Shown here: piece after piece, positions 1 through 9,600 of the stretch
Layout of the letters: each line of letters begins with the position of its first letter
How positions within the stretch are numbered: the stretch's first letter is position 1
DNA from: Deltaproteobacteria bacterium
GTDB lineage: Bacteria; Desulfobacterota; Desulfomonilia; UBA1062
Direction: 5' to 3'
Length of the DNA: 64,000 bases
NCBI GenBank assembly: GCA_018436855.1
Contig: JAHDKO010000002.1
Span: forward strand, 53,413-117,412
Notes under the pieces: model-generated
What the model was told of the DNA's origin: nothing
The model's input: only the letters and a program-made list of their open reading frames with translations
Databases searched by the model: none
Position numbers and translations under genes: made by a program

Positions 1-2
1 GG

Positions 3-824
3 CACGACCCTGCAGCACCGCATGACCCAAGGCCGTCCCCCGCGAACGGGGCCGTGATCATCAACCACGAATGCACCAGCCTCGACGCCATCCCCGTCGA
101 ATGGATCGAGGCAGCAAAGGCGGACCTGCACATCGCCTACGGGCACACCTCTCACGGAAGTCAGCTCACCACGGGCATGACAGGGCTGGTGTCTTTCAAG
201 GGCAGCCTGTATGCCTTTAGCAGTGGAGGAACGGGAGGTGCCCTCGATCTGAGGGACAATCCGTTCTCAGGGGCATACGATCTGGGAAACCCGAACCGGA
301 CCGCCTGGGCACAGGCCACGAGAGACTACCTCGAGTCGCATCCGGAAGTGAACGTGATCATCTGGTCATGGTGCGGGCAGGCAGACACGAGCGCGGAGAA
401 CATCGATCTCTACCTCTCGCTCATGGACGATCTCGAGACCGATTATCCCGATGTCCAGTTCGTCTACATGACCGGCCATCTCAACGGAACGGGCCTGACC
501 GGGAACCTCCACCTGCGTAACGACCAGATACGGGATTTCTGCATGCAGAACGGGAAGGTCCTGTACGATTTCGAGGACATCGAGAGCTATGACCCCGACG
601 GCGTTAATTACGGCGACAAGAATCCGACCGATGCCTGCGACTATGATTCCGACAACAACGGCTCGAAGGACCGAAACTGGGCCCTCGACTGGCAGGCATC
701 CCACACCGAAGGCGTTGACTGGTATGACTGCGCTGCCGCACACTCCCACCCCCTGAACGCAAACCAGAAGGCGTACGCCGCGTGGCGGCTCTGGGCAAGA
801 CTGGCAGGCTGGGACGGGCAGTAA
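3..824 (+). CDS. Secreted SGNH-hydrolase-like protein, C-terminal part
   Basis: The frame is open to the left edge, so this is the 3' part of a larger gene. A GTG at 54 is only an internal valine codon, with no ribosome binding site. The visible protein has a block GHTSHGSQL near its start, a central WSWCGQ, a GHLNGTG segment and a terminal SHPLNANQ followed by a Trp-rich end. A Ser/Gly block near the start and an Asp/Asn-His pair near the end recall the SGNH/GDSL hydrolase layout, but the canonical blocks are not exact. An Asp-rich stretch (DYDSDNNGSKD) looks like an extracellular calcium-binding turn. Substrate unknown. The missing N-terminus probably holds a signal peptide and other domains; this is inference. 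Confidence 0.6.
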   Translation, partial: HDPAAPHDPRPSPANGAVIINHECTSLDAIPVEWIEAAKADLHIAYGHTSHGSQLTTGMTGLVSFKGSLYAFSSGGTGGALDLRDNPFSGAYDLGNPNRTAWAQATRDYLESHPEVNVIIWSWCGQADTSAENIDLYLSLMDDLETDYPDVQFVYMTGHLNGTGLTGNLHLRNDQIRDFCMQNGKVLYDFEDIESYDPDGVNYGDKNPTDACDYDSDNNGSKDRNWALDWQASHTEGVDWYDCAAAHSHPLNANQKAYAAWRLWARLAGWDGQ

Positions 825-898
825 GACGGAATGCATTCGATCCACGCGATCATTCACCGTCAAAAATCAATGGTATGGATTCCAAAGGAGCCATTCAC

Positions 899-1858
899 GT
901 GAAAATAATCATCTTAGACGGGTATACCTTGAACCCCGGGGACCTTTCCTGGGAAAGGCTCGAAGGCCTTGGTGAAGTCACGGTTTACGACCGTACTCCA
1001 CCCGCCAGGGTAGCCGAAAGAATCGGTGGCGCCGAAATCGTCTTTACCAACAAGACCCCGGTGACACGGGAAACACTCCACCTGGTTCCTCGTGTGGAAT
1101 TCATCGGCGTCCTGGCGACCGGGTACAACGTGGTGGATGTAGATGCGGCAAAAGAGCGGGGGATCGTAGTCACCAATGTTCCGACCTATGGGACCGCCTC
1201 TGTCGCACAGTTCACCATCGCGCTTCTGCTGGAGCTGTGCCACCACGTGGGCGCGCACAGCGAACGGGTGAAAGAGGGTGCCTGGGCACGCTGCCCTGAT
1301 TTCTGCTTCTGGGATTATCCGCTGGTGGAGCTGGCGGGAAAGACCCTGGGCATTATCGGGTTCGGGAAAATCGGGCAGGCGACGGCACGAATCGCCCAAG
1401 CCCTGGGCATGAAGGTGCTCGCCTATGACAGCTGTATGGACAAGGGCCAGGAAGAAGAGGGCCAGCGGTATGCCGGGCTGGATGAGCTCTTTGCTGCGTC
1501 GGATGTCATCAGCCTTCACTGCCCTCTGTTCGAGAGCACCCGGGGGATCGTCAACAGGGACACGATCGCGAAAATGAAGGACAGGGTAAAGATCATCAAC
1601 ACCTCGAGAGGTCAGCTGGTGGTGGAGGAGGACCTGGCCGAGGCGCTCAATGCCGGGAAGGTGAGCGGGGCAGCCGTGGATGTCCTGTCCTCGGAGCCGG
1701 CGAGCCCCGACAATGTGCTCCTGTCGGCAAAAAACTGCATCGTCACCCCGCACATCGCCTGGGCTCCGAAAGAATCGAGGATCAGGCTGATGGATACCGC
1801 CGTGGACAACCTTGAGAAGTATCTCGCCGGCGTCCCTGTCAATGTGGTGAACCCCTGA
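899..1858 (+). CDS. D-2-hydroxyacid dehydrogenase (glycerate dehydrogenase / hydroxypyruvate reductase type)
   Basis: A 319-residue NAD(P)-dependent 2-hydroxyacid dehydrogenase, the usual length for this family. The nucleotide-binding glycine motif GFGKIGQ lies near residue 157, the catalytic Arg is in NTSRGQLV, and the catalytic His is in TPHIAWA near the C-terminus. The opening LDGYTLNPGDLSW resembles HprA-type glycerate dehydrogenases, which interconvert hydroxypyruvate and D-glycerate, but phosphoglycerate or other 2-oxoacids cannot be excluded. I chose GTG at 899 because AAAGGAG lies at 884-890 at good spacing. An in-frame ATG at 875 would place that site inside the gene. It stands alone between a secreted-protein gene and a convergent small gene. 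Confidence 0.85.
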   Translation: MKIIILDGYTLNPGDLSWERLEGLGEVTVYDRTPPARVAERIGGAEIVFTNKTPVTRETLHLVPRVEFIGVLATGYNVVDVDAAKERGIVVTNVPTYGTASVAQFTIALLLELCHHVGAHSERVKEGAWARCPDFCFWDYPLVELAGKTLGIIGFGKIGQATARIAQALGMKVLAYDSCMDKGQEEEGQRYAGLDELFAASDVISLHCPLFESTRGIVNRDTIAKMKDRVKIINTSRGQLVVEEDLAEALNAGKVSGAAVDVLSSEPASPDNVLLSAKNCIVTPHIAWAPKESRIRLMDTAVDNLEKYLAGVPVNVVNP

Positions 1859-1902
1859 TGAACAGGCCCCATAAAATGTGAACCCGTCCCCGATTAGGGG
1901 TG

Positions 1903-2100
1903 TCACCCGGGTATGCGCTTGACCGACCTGTCTGCGATAAGGTCGTTGAGCTCCTGCAGAAGGGCCCTTTCGTGGTTGTCGATCACACCGTCTTCGTGAG
2001 CCAGAGAGATGATCTCTTCATACTCGGAGTTCGTGATTACCTGGTCGTCGATCGCCTTCTTGATGATCTCCTCGAGCTTCTTCCCGCTTTTTGTCAGCAT
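1903..2100 (-). CDS. Small conserved-looking acidic/helical protein, 65 residues
   Basis: A 65-residue ORF starts MLTKSGKKLEE and carries the segment SLAHEDGVIDNHERALLQEL. This pattern of Ala-x-x-Asp-Gly-x-Ile followed by Glu and a helix recalls the helical repeats of TerB-like tellurite-resistance domains. The similarity is weak and no function is claimed. An AGAAAGGG sequence sits just upstream of the ATG on the minus strand. The gene is convergent with the dehydrogenase and divergent from aroC. Codon choice is AAG/GAG/GAT rich like its neighbours, which supports real coding. A longer in-frame extension upstream overlaps aroC antisense and is not credible. Confidence 0.55.
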   Translation of the reverse strand: MLTKSGKKLEEIIKKAIDDQVITNSEYEEIISLAHEDGVIDNHERALLQELNDLIADRSVKRIPG

Positions 2101-2175
2101 AGCAGACCCTTTCTGAGCGTTTTTTCTATGTTTTCTATCACGGGAAGGGCTCCCAGGCAACGGGATTGCAGGTTG

Positions 2176-2205
2176 TTGACAAACAGGCCGCGAATCCGTG
2201 ATAAT
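2176..2205 (+). promoter_or_regulatory. Sigma-70-type promoter of the aroC operon
   Basis: TTGACA at 2176-2181 and GATAAT at 2200-2205 are separated by 18 bases. The predicted start lies near 2212, about 27 bases before the aroC ATG. It is followed by a strong AAAAAAAGGAGG ribosome binding site. Confidence 0.65.
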
Positions 2206-2238
2206 CCTGTACAATTGGCTTGAAAAAAAGGAGGTCGG

Positions 2239-3372
2239 ATGCTTACGTTCACTACCGCCGGAGAGTCGCACGGGAGGGGTGTTTTCGCCTTTCTCGACGG
2301 CATTCCCGCAGGACTTGAGGTAGACCGCGAGGTCATCGACGCCGACTTGGACCGGCGCCAGAAAGGCTACGGCAGGGGAGGGCGGATGTCCATCGAACAA
2401 GACCGGGTGGACGTGCTCTCGGGAATCAGGGGCGGGGTCACCCTGGGCGGCCCGGTTCTCCTGGCGGTGTGGAACAGGGACTTCGACAACTGGAGCGAAT
2501 ATATGGATCCCTGGAAGATCGTGCCCGGCAGGGAGCTCTACACCCCGCGGCCCGGGCATGCCGATCTCTCGGGCGCGGCCAGGTTCCGGCACACGGACCT
2601 GCGCAATGTGCTCGAGCGCTCCAGCGCCCGTGAGACAGCGGGCAGGGTGGCGGCAGGCGGGCTGCTGAGGTGCCTGCTTGCCGCTCTGGGCATGGAGGTG
2701 CATTCCTGGGTCAGGAGCATCGGAAAGGTCGCGTTCACAGGCGAATACGACCGGGCGCTCAGGGATTCCTCCAGCGTGTTCTGCCCGGACAGCGAAGCCA
2801 CCGCTGCCATGGAGCAGCTGATCGATGAGGCCCGGGAGCAGGGCGACACGTTGGGCGGCGAGTTCAAGGTGGTGTTGAGCGGCATGCCGGCAGGCATCGG
2901 CTCGTACACCCAGTGGGATCAGCGCCTGGATACGCTCCTGTCGGCCCAGCTCATGTCAATCCCCGGAATCAAGGCGGTCCAGACCGGCATAGGAACCGGC
3001 GCTGCCGCATTGACCGGCTCACGGATGCACGACGAGATTTTCCCGGGCACACCGAAGGGCAGAAAGACCAACCATGCAGGAGGCATCGAAGGCGGGGTAT
3101 CGAACGGGCAGCCCGTTGAGGTGATCTGCAGCATGAAGCCGATACCCACCCTGAAAAAGGGCCTAAGGTCCGTTGACATCCGGAGCGGCGAGGCCGTGCA
3201 GGCAGCGTACGAGCGATCCGACTGCTGCGCCGTGCCCGCCGCGTCCGTGGTAGGGGAGGCTGCCGTGATCATCGCCGCATGCCAGGCGATCCTGACGAGC
3301 TTCGGCCTGCCAGGCATGGCCCCTCTCGTCGAGGCCTTCGACAGCCACCGCTCCTACTGGGAGTCGCTGTGA
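2239..3372 (+). CDS. aroC: Chorismate synthase
   Basis: Chorismate synthase makes chorismate from 5-enolpyruvylshikimate-3-phosphate with reduced FMN, the last common step of aromatic biosynthesis. The 377-residue length is normal. The N-terminal TTAGESHG signature, the R-x-G-Y-G-R-G-G-R-M segment near residue 50, RFRHTDLRNVLERSSARETA near 115-135, and GGIEGGVSNGQP near 280 are all family hallmarks carrying active-site Arg and His residues. ATG at 2239 has an ideal AAAGGAGG site. It is the first gene of an operon; its TGA overlaps the GTG start of the next gene, implying coupled translation. Confidence 0.97.
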   Translation: MLTFTTAGESHGRGVFAFLDGIPAGLEVDREVIDADLDRRQKGYGRGGRMSIEQDRVDVLSGIRGGVTLGGPVLLAVWNRDFDNWSEYMDPWKIVPGRELYTPRPGHADLSGAARFRHTDLRNVLERSSARETAGRVAAGGLLRCLLAALGMEVHSWVRSIGKVAFTGEYDRALRDSSSVFCPDSEATAAMEQLIDEAREQGDTLGGEFKVVLSGMPAGIGSYTQWDQRLDTLLSAQLMSIPGIKAVQTGIGTGAAALTGSRMHDEIFPGTPKGRKTNHAGGIEGGVSNGQPVEVICSMKPIPTLKKGLRSVDIRSGEAVQAAYERSDCCAVPAASVVGEAAVIIAACQAILTSFGLPGMAPLVEAFDSHRSYWESL

Positions 3373-4931
3373 TCTTTCTCACCGGCTTCATGGGCTCGGG
3401 AAAAACAACGGTGGGCCTGGACCTTGCCCGCCGCATGGAAGTGCCATTTGTAGACCTGGACACGGTCATCGCCGGCAGGAGCGGGGCGTCGATTCCGGAG
3501 ATCTTCCGCTGCGCGGGGGAGCAGGCGTTCCGCTCCCTTGAGGACGATGCACTGCGTGACCTTGCAGCCGAAGGCGACCCCTCCAGCGTAGTAGCCACGG
3601 GCGGGGGGCTGCCGGTGAACCCTATGAACAGAAAGCTCATGAAGGCGTGCGGCTGCATCGTGTTCCTGGAGGCATCCTTCGGAAGCCTGGAGGGACGCGT
3701 CACCGGAGACGGGAGCAGGCCCCTGTGGAGCAGCAATGCACGGAGCCTCATGCAGGAGAGGACCCCTGCCTATGAAGACGCCGACCTGGCGGTGGACACT
3801 GACGGCAGGTCGCCCGAGGAGATCTCCCGCGAGATCCTGGCGTCCCTTCCCGGGCTGCCCGGACCGGTGGGTGTGCCCCTTCCGGACAATCCCTATCCCG
3901 TGCACATCGGCAGGGGCATCTTTGAAAAAATCCTCCCCCTGCTGAGGAGGCATGTTCATCCTGAAGGGCTCTTTGTCCTGATCGATGAAAACGTGAGGAA
4001 GCACCACGGCCGGATGGTGGAAGAGGCTCTTGAAGGCTGCCCGGCCCACCTCATGACCGTGCCTTCGGGCGAGCGGTCGAAGTCCATGGACTTTCTGAAC
4101 ACCGTGCTCGATGCCATGTTCTCTTTAAGGGTCAACCGGCAGTGGGTTTGCCTGGCAGTGGGAGGGGGCGTGGTGGGAGACCTTGCCGGATTCGCGGCAA
4201 GCGTCTATATGCGGGGCATCCCGGTAGTCCAGGCTGCGACCACCCTGCTGGCGCAGGTCGACTCCTCTGTCGGGGGCAAGACCGCGGTCAACCATGCCTG
4301 CGGAAAGAACCTGATCGGCACCTTTCACCAGCCCCTGATGGTCTTGAGCGACGTGGACTTTCTGGCCACCTTGAATGAGACGGAGATCCGGAGCGCCATG
4401 GCCGAGGCGGTCAAGTACGGGATCATCATGGATGCCCCGCTCTTCGACTATCTGGAGAAGGGACGGCCCTACGACTATGTCAGACTGGTCGGGATGTGCG
4501 CCAGGGACAAGGCGCGGGTAGTGGCCCGCGACGAGCGGGAAGGGGATTTGAGGCGAATCCTCAATTTCGGCCACACCCTGGGCCACGCCGTCGAGATGTC
4601 CAGCAACTACACCCTGCCTCACGGCCTGGCCGTTGCCGTGGGCATGGCGTTCGCCTCGCGGCTCTCCCATGAGCGCGGCATGTTGTCATCCGAGAGTCTG
4701 ACGCGCATCATGGATCTCATGGTACGGGAAAACCTTCTGCCCGCCGAACGCGCACTTCCTCCTGCCGGGGAGGTGGCCGAGGCGATGCAGCTCGACAAGA
4801 AGGGTACCGGCAGGGGAATCCACTTTGTATTGACACCTTCCATCGGTGGTGTTAGCGTACAAAAACTTTCTGAAATCGAAGTACTGGAGGCCTACCAGGA
4901 ATTCGCTGATGGATATTCGAACAGCCTTTGA
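3369..4931 (+). CDS. aroKB: Fused shikimate kinase / 3-dehydroquinate synthase
   Basis: One 520-residue chain carries two aromatic-pathway enzymes. Residues about 1-165 are shikimate kinase, with P-loop GFMGSGKTT at 6-14, the shikimate-binding Asp in VDLDTVIAG and the TGGG loop near residue 77. From about residue 175 (PVHIGRG) to the end is 3-dehydroquinate synthase, with the NAD-binding GGGVVGDLAGF near 265, AQVDSSVGGKTAVNH, and metal ligands in NFGHTLGHAVE. All key residues are present, so both activities are expected. GTG at 3369 begins inside the aroC stop (GTGA overlap). A longer in-frame ORF upstream is the shadow of aroC. The next gene starts 23 bases before this one stops. Confidence 0.93.
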   Translation: MIFLTGFMGSGKTTVGLDLARRMEVPFVDLDTVIAGRSGASIPEIFRCAGEQAFRSLEDDALRDLAAEGDPSSVVATGGGLPVNPMNRKLMKACGCIVFLEASFGSLEGRVTGDGSRPLWSSNARSLMQERTPAYEDADLAVDTDGRSPEEISREILASLPGLPGPVGVPLPDNPYPVHIGRGIFEKILPLLRRHVHPEGLFVLIDENVRKHHGRMVEEALEGCPAHLMTVPSGERSKSMDFLNTVLDAMFSLRVNRQWVCLAVGGGVVGDLAGFAASVYMRGIPVVQAATTLLAQVDSSVGGKTAVNHACGKNLIGTFHQPLMVLSDVDFLATLNETEIRSAMAEAVKYGIIMDAPLFDYLEKGRPYDYVRLVGMCARDKARVVARDEREGDLRRILNFGHTLGHAVEMSSNYTLPHGLAVAVGMAFASRLSHERGMLSSESLTRIMDLMVRENLLPAERALPPAGEVAEAMQLDKKGTGRGIHFVLTPSIGGVSVQKLSEIEVLEAYQEFADGYSNSL

Positions 4932-5436
4932 ACAGGGAGCGTTTCTCGAGGTCGCCGATGCCGCGGCCGACGCACGGACTCCTGAAGACCAGCTGATGGT
5001 AGGCATCTCGTTGTTTAAGATAGGCCGCGAGACCGATGCCATGAAGGTATTCCGCGAGCTCGAGGGCAGGGTGAGGGATCTTGCCCGGGCATATTATTAC
5101 ATGGCCCTCATCCACCGCGGCAGGGATGAGATTGATGCCGCGAAGTCGTGCATCGATCTCTATCTCCCCTTTTACCCCGATGACGACGAGGCCCTCGACC
5201 TTTTCCCGGAAGAGGAAGGAACGGGCGGCGGGATGGCTCCGCTCATGAGCGAGGCATCTCCCGAGCTCGCAAAAATCTATGCCGACCAGGGGCATTACGG
5301 GCAGGCGCTGGAAATCTACTCGCGCCTGCTGAAAGACCCTGACCCTGATCCCCAGGTGCGAAAGGAGGCAGACCGGGTGCAGACCCTGTATCTCATCAAG
5401 ATCTTGGAAGGGTGGCTGGAAAGGACGCGGAAATGA
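4909..5436 (+). CDS. TPR-like helical protein in the aro operon
   Basis: The 175-residue protein begins [12 protein letters not shown] and is made of helical pairs that read as tetratricopeptide repeats, for example [40 protein letters not shown] and [19 protein letters not shown]. No signal peptide or catalytic motif is visible, so it is a likely cytoplasmic scaffold. It is embedded between aroKB (23-base overlap) and aroQ (ATGA overlap), so it is probably translationally coupled to both. I placed the start at 4909, with AGGA at 4897-4900, rather than at an earlier in-frame ATG that lies deep inside aroKB. A role in organising aromatic enzymes is only a guess from context. Confidence 0.8.
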   Translation: MDIRTAFEQGAFLEVADAAADARTPEDQLMVGISLFKIGRETDAMKVFRELEGRVRDLARAYYYMALIHRGRDEIDAAKSCIDLYLPFYPDDDEALDLFPEEEGTGGGMAPLMSEASPELAKIYADQGHYGQALEIYSRLLKDPDPDPQVRKEADRVQTLYLIKILEGWLERTRK

Positions 5437-5879
5437 AGATTCTGCTGATCAACGGACCAAACCTCGACCTGCTGGGCATCCGCGAGACTTCGCTCTACGG
5501 CCGGGTCACCTTGCCGGAGATCGAGCGGGGCGTCCAGGAAAAGGCGCGCTCCCTCGGCATGGAACTCGATGTTTTTCAGTCGAACCATGAAGGCGGGATC
5601 ATCGAAAAGATCCATGCGGCAAGAGACGCTCAGGTCAGGGGTATTCTCATCAATCCGGGAGGCTATACCCACACCTCGGTGGCGATCCGCGACGCCCTTC
5701 TGGGCGTGGACATCCCCTTTGTCGAGGTCCACATCAGCAATGTCTCGGCCCGCGAACCGTTCAGGCAGAAAAACCTGTTTTCCGACATCGCGGCCGGCAC
5801 CATCTCCGGGTTCGGCCCGTACGGCTATATCCTGGGGATAGAGGCTCTCCATGAGTTACTCCGCGCAAAGAGCCGATAG
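5433..5879 (+). CDS. aroQ: Type II 3-dehydroquinate dehydratase
   Basis: Type II dehydroquinase converts 3-dehydroquinate to 3-dehydroshikimate through an enolate. The 148-residue size is standard. The [17 protein letters not shown] signature includes the catalytic Tyr, [14 protein letters not shown] carries substrate-binding residues, [17 protein letters not shown] follows, and VEVHISN holds the catalytic His. With aroC and aroKB the operon covers dehydroquinate synthase, dehydratase, shikimate kinase and chorismate synthase. Shikimate dehydrogenase (aroE) and EPSP synthase (aroA) are not in the window. The ATG overlaps the TPR stop (ATGA) with GGAAAGGA just upstream. Confidence 0.96.
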   Translation: MKILLINGPNLDLLGIRETSLYGRVTLPEIERGVQEKARSLGMELDVFQSNHEGGIIEKIHAARDAQVRGILINPGGYTHTSVAIRDALLGVDIPFVEVHISNVSAREPFRQKNLFSDIAAGTISGFGPYGYILGIEALHELLRAKSR

Positions 5880-6921
5880 GGCGAGGTCGTTCCTCAGGGG
5901 GCTGGACGCCATCCTGCTCTCTTCCCGCCCGAACGTCACCTATGTAAGCGGATACACCGGCTCCGACGCCCTGGCCGTGTATACCGAATCGAGGATCGCG
6001 CTCTTCGTTGATTCGCGCAATACCATCCAGGCGCGCGAAGAGGCGAAGACCGAGGTCATCGAGATCAAGAAGCGCTGGGAAGACATTTACGAGTATCTCC
6101 GGTCGCTGAACGTAACCACTCTGGGCATCGAGTCCGGCGTGATGGATGTCGATACCTTTCTCCAGCTCAAGGATCTGTTCAAGGATATCGAGATGACTCC
6201 GCTGGGCGGCCAGCTCAAGTATCTGCGGGCAGTCAAGGACCCGGGCGAGCTTTCGCTGATCACAGAGGCGGTGCGGATATCCGAGACCGCACTCCAGACT
6301 GTCCTGTCGCAGGGTATTATCGGGCGCAGGGAGTCGGACGTGGCCTTCGACATCGAGTGCGAGATGAGGAGGCTCGGCGCGAGCGGCCCCTCCTTCGAGA
6401 CCATCGTGGCCTCGGGGGCGCGGGCGGCCATGCCCCACGGCGCGGCATCGGAAAAGGTGATCCGGGAGAACGAGTCCGTGGTCATAGACTACGGGTGCGT
6501 CTACAAGGGATACTGCTCGGACCAGACCATCACCGTATGCACCGGCGATCCGGGAGGCGACTTCGCGGATGCCTACCGGCACGTGTTCAAGGCCCAGACG
6601 CTGGGCATCGAGGCCCTGGGGCCCGGGGTCAAGACCGCATCCGTGGACAAGCGGGCGCGGGAGCATCTCGATACGGCGGGCTACGGCACATACTTCGGCC
6701 ACAGCCTCGGCCACGGGGTCGGCATGGAGGTTCACGAGATGCCCACGCTCTCCCCGATTTCCAGAGATACCCTGGAGGAGGGGATGGTGGTCACGATCGA
6801 ACCCGGGGTCTATATTCCGGGAAAATTCGGGATACGGCTGGAAGATATGTTCGTGATAACAGATAATTCTTGCAAGCGAATTACAAATCTTGATAAGGAA
6901 GCCATAAAATTTCTCACGTAG
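5851..6921 (+). CDS. pepP: M24 aminopeptidase P (Xaa-Pro peptidase)
   Basis: A 356-residue metallopeptidase removes N-terminal residues preceding proline. Residues 1-130 form the creatinase-like N-terminal domain. The pita-bread catalytic domain follows, with metal ligands in [16 protein letters not shown] (two Asp), [14 protein letters not shown] (His), TIEPGVY (Glu) and GIRLEDMF (Glu). All five ligands are visible. The ATG lies 29 bases inside aroQ, so the two are tightly coupled. The order aroQ, pepP, efp, accB is common in bacteria; EF-P acts on proline-rich translation, which makes the pairing with an Xaa-Pro peptidase suggestive but not proven. Confidence 0.93.
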   Translation: MSYSAQRADRARSFLRGLDAILLSSRPNVTYVSGYTGSDALAVYTESRIALFVDSRNTIQAREEAKTEVIEIKKRWEDIYEYLRSLNVTTLGIESGVMDVDTFLQLKDLFKDIEMTPLGGQLKYLRAVKDPGELSLITEAVRISETALQTVLSQGIIGRRESDVAFDIECEMRRLGASGPSFETIVASGARAAMPHGAASEKVIRENESVVIDYGCVYKGYCSDQTITVCTGDPGGDFADAYRHVFKAQTLGIEALGPGVKTASVDKRAREHLDTAGYGTYFGHSLGHGVGMEVHEMPTLSPISRDTLEEGMVVTIEPGVYIPGKFGIRLEDMFVITDNSCKRITNLDKEAIKFLT

Positions 6922-6933
6922 GGGAGAGACAGC

Positions 6934-7497
6934 ATGCAGTACTCAACCGCACAGTTCCGCAAGGGGTTGAAGATAGAGCTCGACGGCGAACCGTTCACCA
7001 TCGTTGATTTCCAGCACGTCAAGCCGGGAAAGGGCGGCGCATTCGTACGCACGAAGATGAAAAGCCTGATCTCCGGCAATGTTCTCGACAAGACCTTCCG
7101 CTCGGGCGAGAAAGTGGATGTTCCCAATCTCGAAGAGCGGAAAATGAGCTTTCTGTACCAGGACGATTCCGGGTACTGGTTCATGGATACCGAGACCTAT
7201 GAGCAGATGAACCTCACGGAAGACCACGTGGAAGACGCCATCGGCTTCCTCAAGGAGAACGTGGAGGTCAACATCCTCTTCCACAACGGCTCGCCCATCG
7301 GTATTGATCTGCCCATGTTCATGGAGCTCGCCGTGGTGGAGACCGACCCCGGCGTGCGGGGCAACACCGCATCCGGGGGTTCCAAGCCCGCGAAGCTCGA
7401 AACCGGTATTACGGTCCAGGTCCCTCTGTTCATCAACGAGGGAGACGTGCTCAAGGTTGATACGCGCACCAAGGCGTATATCGAGAGAGTGAGCTAG
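6934..7497 (+). CDS. efp: Elongation factor P
   Basis: EF-P binds the ribosome between P and E sites and relieves stalling at polyproline. The 187-residue protein has the expected three beta-barrel domains. The modification loop PGKGGAFVRTKMKSL presents Lys33, matching the residue that carries beta-lysine in enterobacteria. The C-terminal signature appears as INEGDVLKVDTRTKAYIERV. Start ATG at 6934 has GGGGAGAG upstream, 12 bases after the pepP stop. No EpmA or EpmB-type modification gene is seen nearby. The accB start follows the efp stop with no gap. Confidence 0.97.
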   Translation: MQYSTAQFRKGLKIELDGEPFTIVDFQHVKPGKGGAFVRTKMKSLISGNVLDKTFRSGEKVDVPNLEERKMSFLYQDDSGYWFMDTETYEQMNLTEDHVEDAIGFLKENVEVNILFHNGSPIGIDLPMFMELAVVETDPGVRGNTASGGSKPAKLETGITVQVPLFINEGDVLKVDTRTKAYIERVS

Positions 7498-7907
<410 letters not shown>

Positions 7908-7911
<4 letters not shown>

Positions 7912-8645
7912 GCTCATGGCGGCTCGTCCTCGACGGCAGGCATGATTCCCGCTCGAACATGGCGCGCGACTCCGCCATGTTCCGGTCCGTGGTTTCAGGA
8001 AGTTTCTCCGGGGTGCTGCGGATCTACAACTGGTCTGAACCCGCGGTGACCTTTGGTTTTCATCAGCGATCATTCATCCCTTTCGACCCCGGGGTCGATC
8101 TTCCCCTGTTGAGACGTCCCACCGGCGGCGGCGCCGTTCTGCACGGAAACGACTTCACCTTCAGCCTTTGTGCGCCCCTGGAAGGGGCATTTGCCAAAGG
8201 CGTTGTGGAGAGCTGCCGGGCGGTCACCAAGACGTTCGCCCAGGCCCTGAAGCGATGCGGGGTCGAGGTCGAGATGCGGGGCCAAGGCACGGAGTTCTCT
8301 CGTGTGTGTTTCCAGCGTTCTTCTCCGGTGGAACTCTGCATCGACGGCGCCAAGATCCTGGGCCTGTCCGCCCTGCGTACCCGAAACGGCATGCTCCTCC
8401 AAGGCGTCCTGCCGCTCACCGTCGATGCAGGCCTCTCGCGCAGGGTGTTCGGGACCGAGGGCGACCCGGGCCTGAAGGGCATCCGCGATCACGCCCCGGA
8501 TTTCAAAGAAGAGGAATTCCTGGGCTGCCTAGTGGATGCGTTTGCGTCTGAGATGGATCTTTTTCTTTCTCAGCGCCATGACCACGATGGTCAGCAGCAC
8601 CACGATGATCAGCGAGAAGTATACCTGCGGCGAGAGAAACCTTGA
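7908..8645 (+). CDS. Lipoate-protein ligase A family protein
   Basis: The protein belongs to the BPL/LplA/LipB cofactor-transferase fold. The start WRLVLDGRHDSRSNMARDSA is the typical LplA opening, RRPTGGGAVLHGNDFTFS is the lipoate-type RR-x-x-GGG-x-V-x-H motif, and GAKILGLSALRT supplies the candidate catalytic Lys. The full activity (lipoate ligase, octanoyl transferase or amidotransferase) cannot be decided. The ATG overlaps the accB TGA with AGGAG just upstream. The last 117 bases run antisense into the end of the convergent membrane-protein gene, and the resulting tail is unusual: rich in His, Asp and Gln with no family resemblance. The original stop may have been lost. Confidence 0.8.
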
Positions 8646-9281
8646 CACGAGCGCCTCTCCAAAGATCGAATACAGCACCACAGAGGGCAGGACGCCCAGG
8701 CAGGTAGCCTTCATGAAGTCCTTCCATTCCACCCCGGCAGCGGCCGCAGCGGTGTTGATGGCAACAAAAGGGAAAACAGTGGCCAGCTGGAGCAGAAGCA
8801 CGATGGGGTAGCCGTTTCTGTTGATGGTTTCCTTGATCCTGGCAGTCTTTTCATCATGGCCCCACCGGTTTTCGATTCCCAGTGACTTGACCAGGACAAA
8901 GGCGAGGTTGGCGTTGATCAGTGCCCCGATATAGGACAGGACCATGCCCGGCAGCGGTCCGAAGCTCGCCGCACCGGTGACGATCAACAGGCTCAGCGGC
9001 GATATGAGCGGCAGGACCCCAGTGAGGAGAACGAATATCAGGCCCCCTGCCAGCCCGAGGTCTTCCAGGGTGAGACGAAGGTATATCCAGTCTTTGAGCG
9101 GATAGGGATCGGTGACACGGAACAGTCCGAGCACGGCAAAGAAAACCACCAGGGAAAACACTGTGAGGCTGATGCTCCGCCTGATCGGAGAGTGTGAGTG
9201 CATAAACCGGTGGTACCGCTCGAGAAGCCCCTCAATAGAGCGGTACAGGCGCGACGAGGTGATGAGATTCATGCCGTACAT
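8529..9281 (-). CDS. TVP38/TMEM64 (VTT-domain) membrane protein
   Basis: The 250-residue protein has about six hydrophobic segments. It includes a VTT-like core LTGVLPLISPLSLLIVTGAASFG (central motif), ALINANLAFVLVKSLG and a Pro/Ala-rich FPFVAINTAAAAAGVEWKDF, typical of the TVP38/TMEM64 and DedA superfamily. These inner-membrane proteins are linked to lipid scrambling or flippase functions; the substrate here is unknown. The tail is strongly basic (RKKKIHLRRKRIH), consistent with a cytoplasmic C-terminus. The start is uncertain because GTG 9284, ATG 9281 and ATG 9272 are all in frame with no clear ribosome binding site. Its 3' end overlaps the convergent ligase gene by 117 bases. Confidence 0.82.
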   Translation of the reverse strand: MYGMNLITSSRLYRSIEGLLERYHRFMHSHSPIRRSISLTVFSLVVFFAVLGLFRVTDPYPLKDWIYLRLTLEDLGLAGGLIFVLLTGVLPLISPLSLLIVTGAASFGPLPGMVLSYIGALINANLAFVLVKSLGIENRWGHDEKTARIKETINRNGYPIVLLLQLATVFPFVAINTAAAAAGVEWKDFMKATCLGVLPSVVLYSIFGEALVSRFLSPQVYFSLIIVVLLTIVVMALRKKKIHLRRKRIH

Positions 9282-9600
9282 CACACATAATCATATGCAC
9301 AGGCGATCCTCTTTGCAATGTCTCTTTGAAGCGTCTCCCACCCGCACACTATGAAACCGCTCTCCGCGCTCCATCATCAATGGGTTCCCCCTTTTCATCG
9401 TCCTCATGCGGAACCTCTTCACGGGCTGCTGACAAGTATGCCTGATCATGGCTCAAGCCGGAGTGCGCCCACAGTCCAATGCATTCTACGACCACCCCAC
9501 TGACGGCTTGCCGTTTACGCCCGAAGCTGGTAAAATAGAATAGCTTGATATTCCGTTGAATATCTCCTGACTCTACATGGAGAGTGAAAGGAAGGTAAAC
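9282..9600. other. Intergenic region between divergent genes
   Basis: About 320 bases separate the VTT-domain gene from the acyl-CoA synthetase. I see a promoter for the rightward gene near 9508-9536 and no convincing ORF, RNA or repeat. ORFs crossing it are antisense shadows. Confidence 0.6.
9508..9536 (+). promoter_or_regulatory. Sigma-70-type promoter of the acyl-CoA synthetase gene
   Basis: TTGCCG at 9508-9513 and TAAAAT at 9531-9536 have a 17-base spacer. The predicted transcript would have a leader of about 58 bases before the ATG at 9601. Confidence 0.5.
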
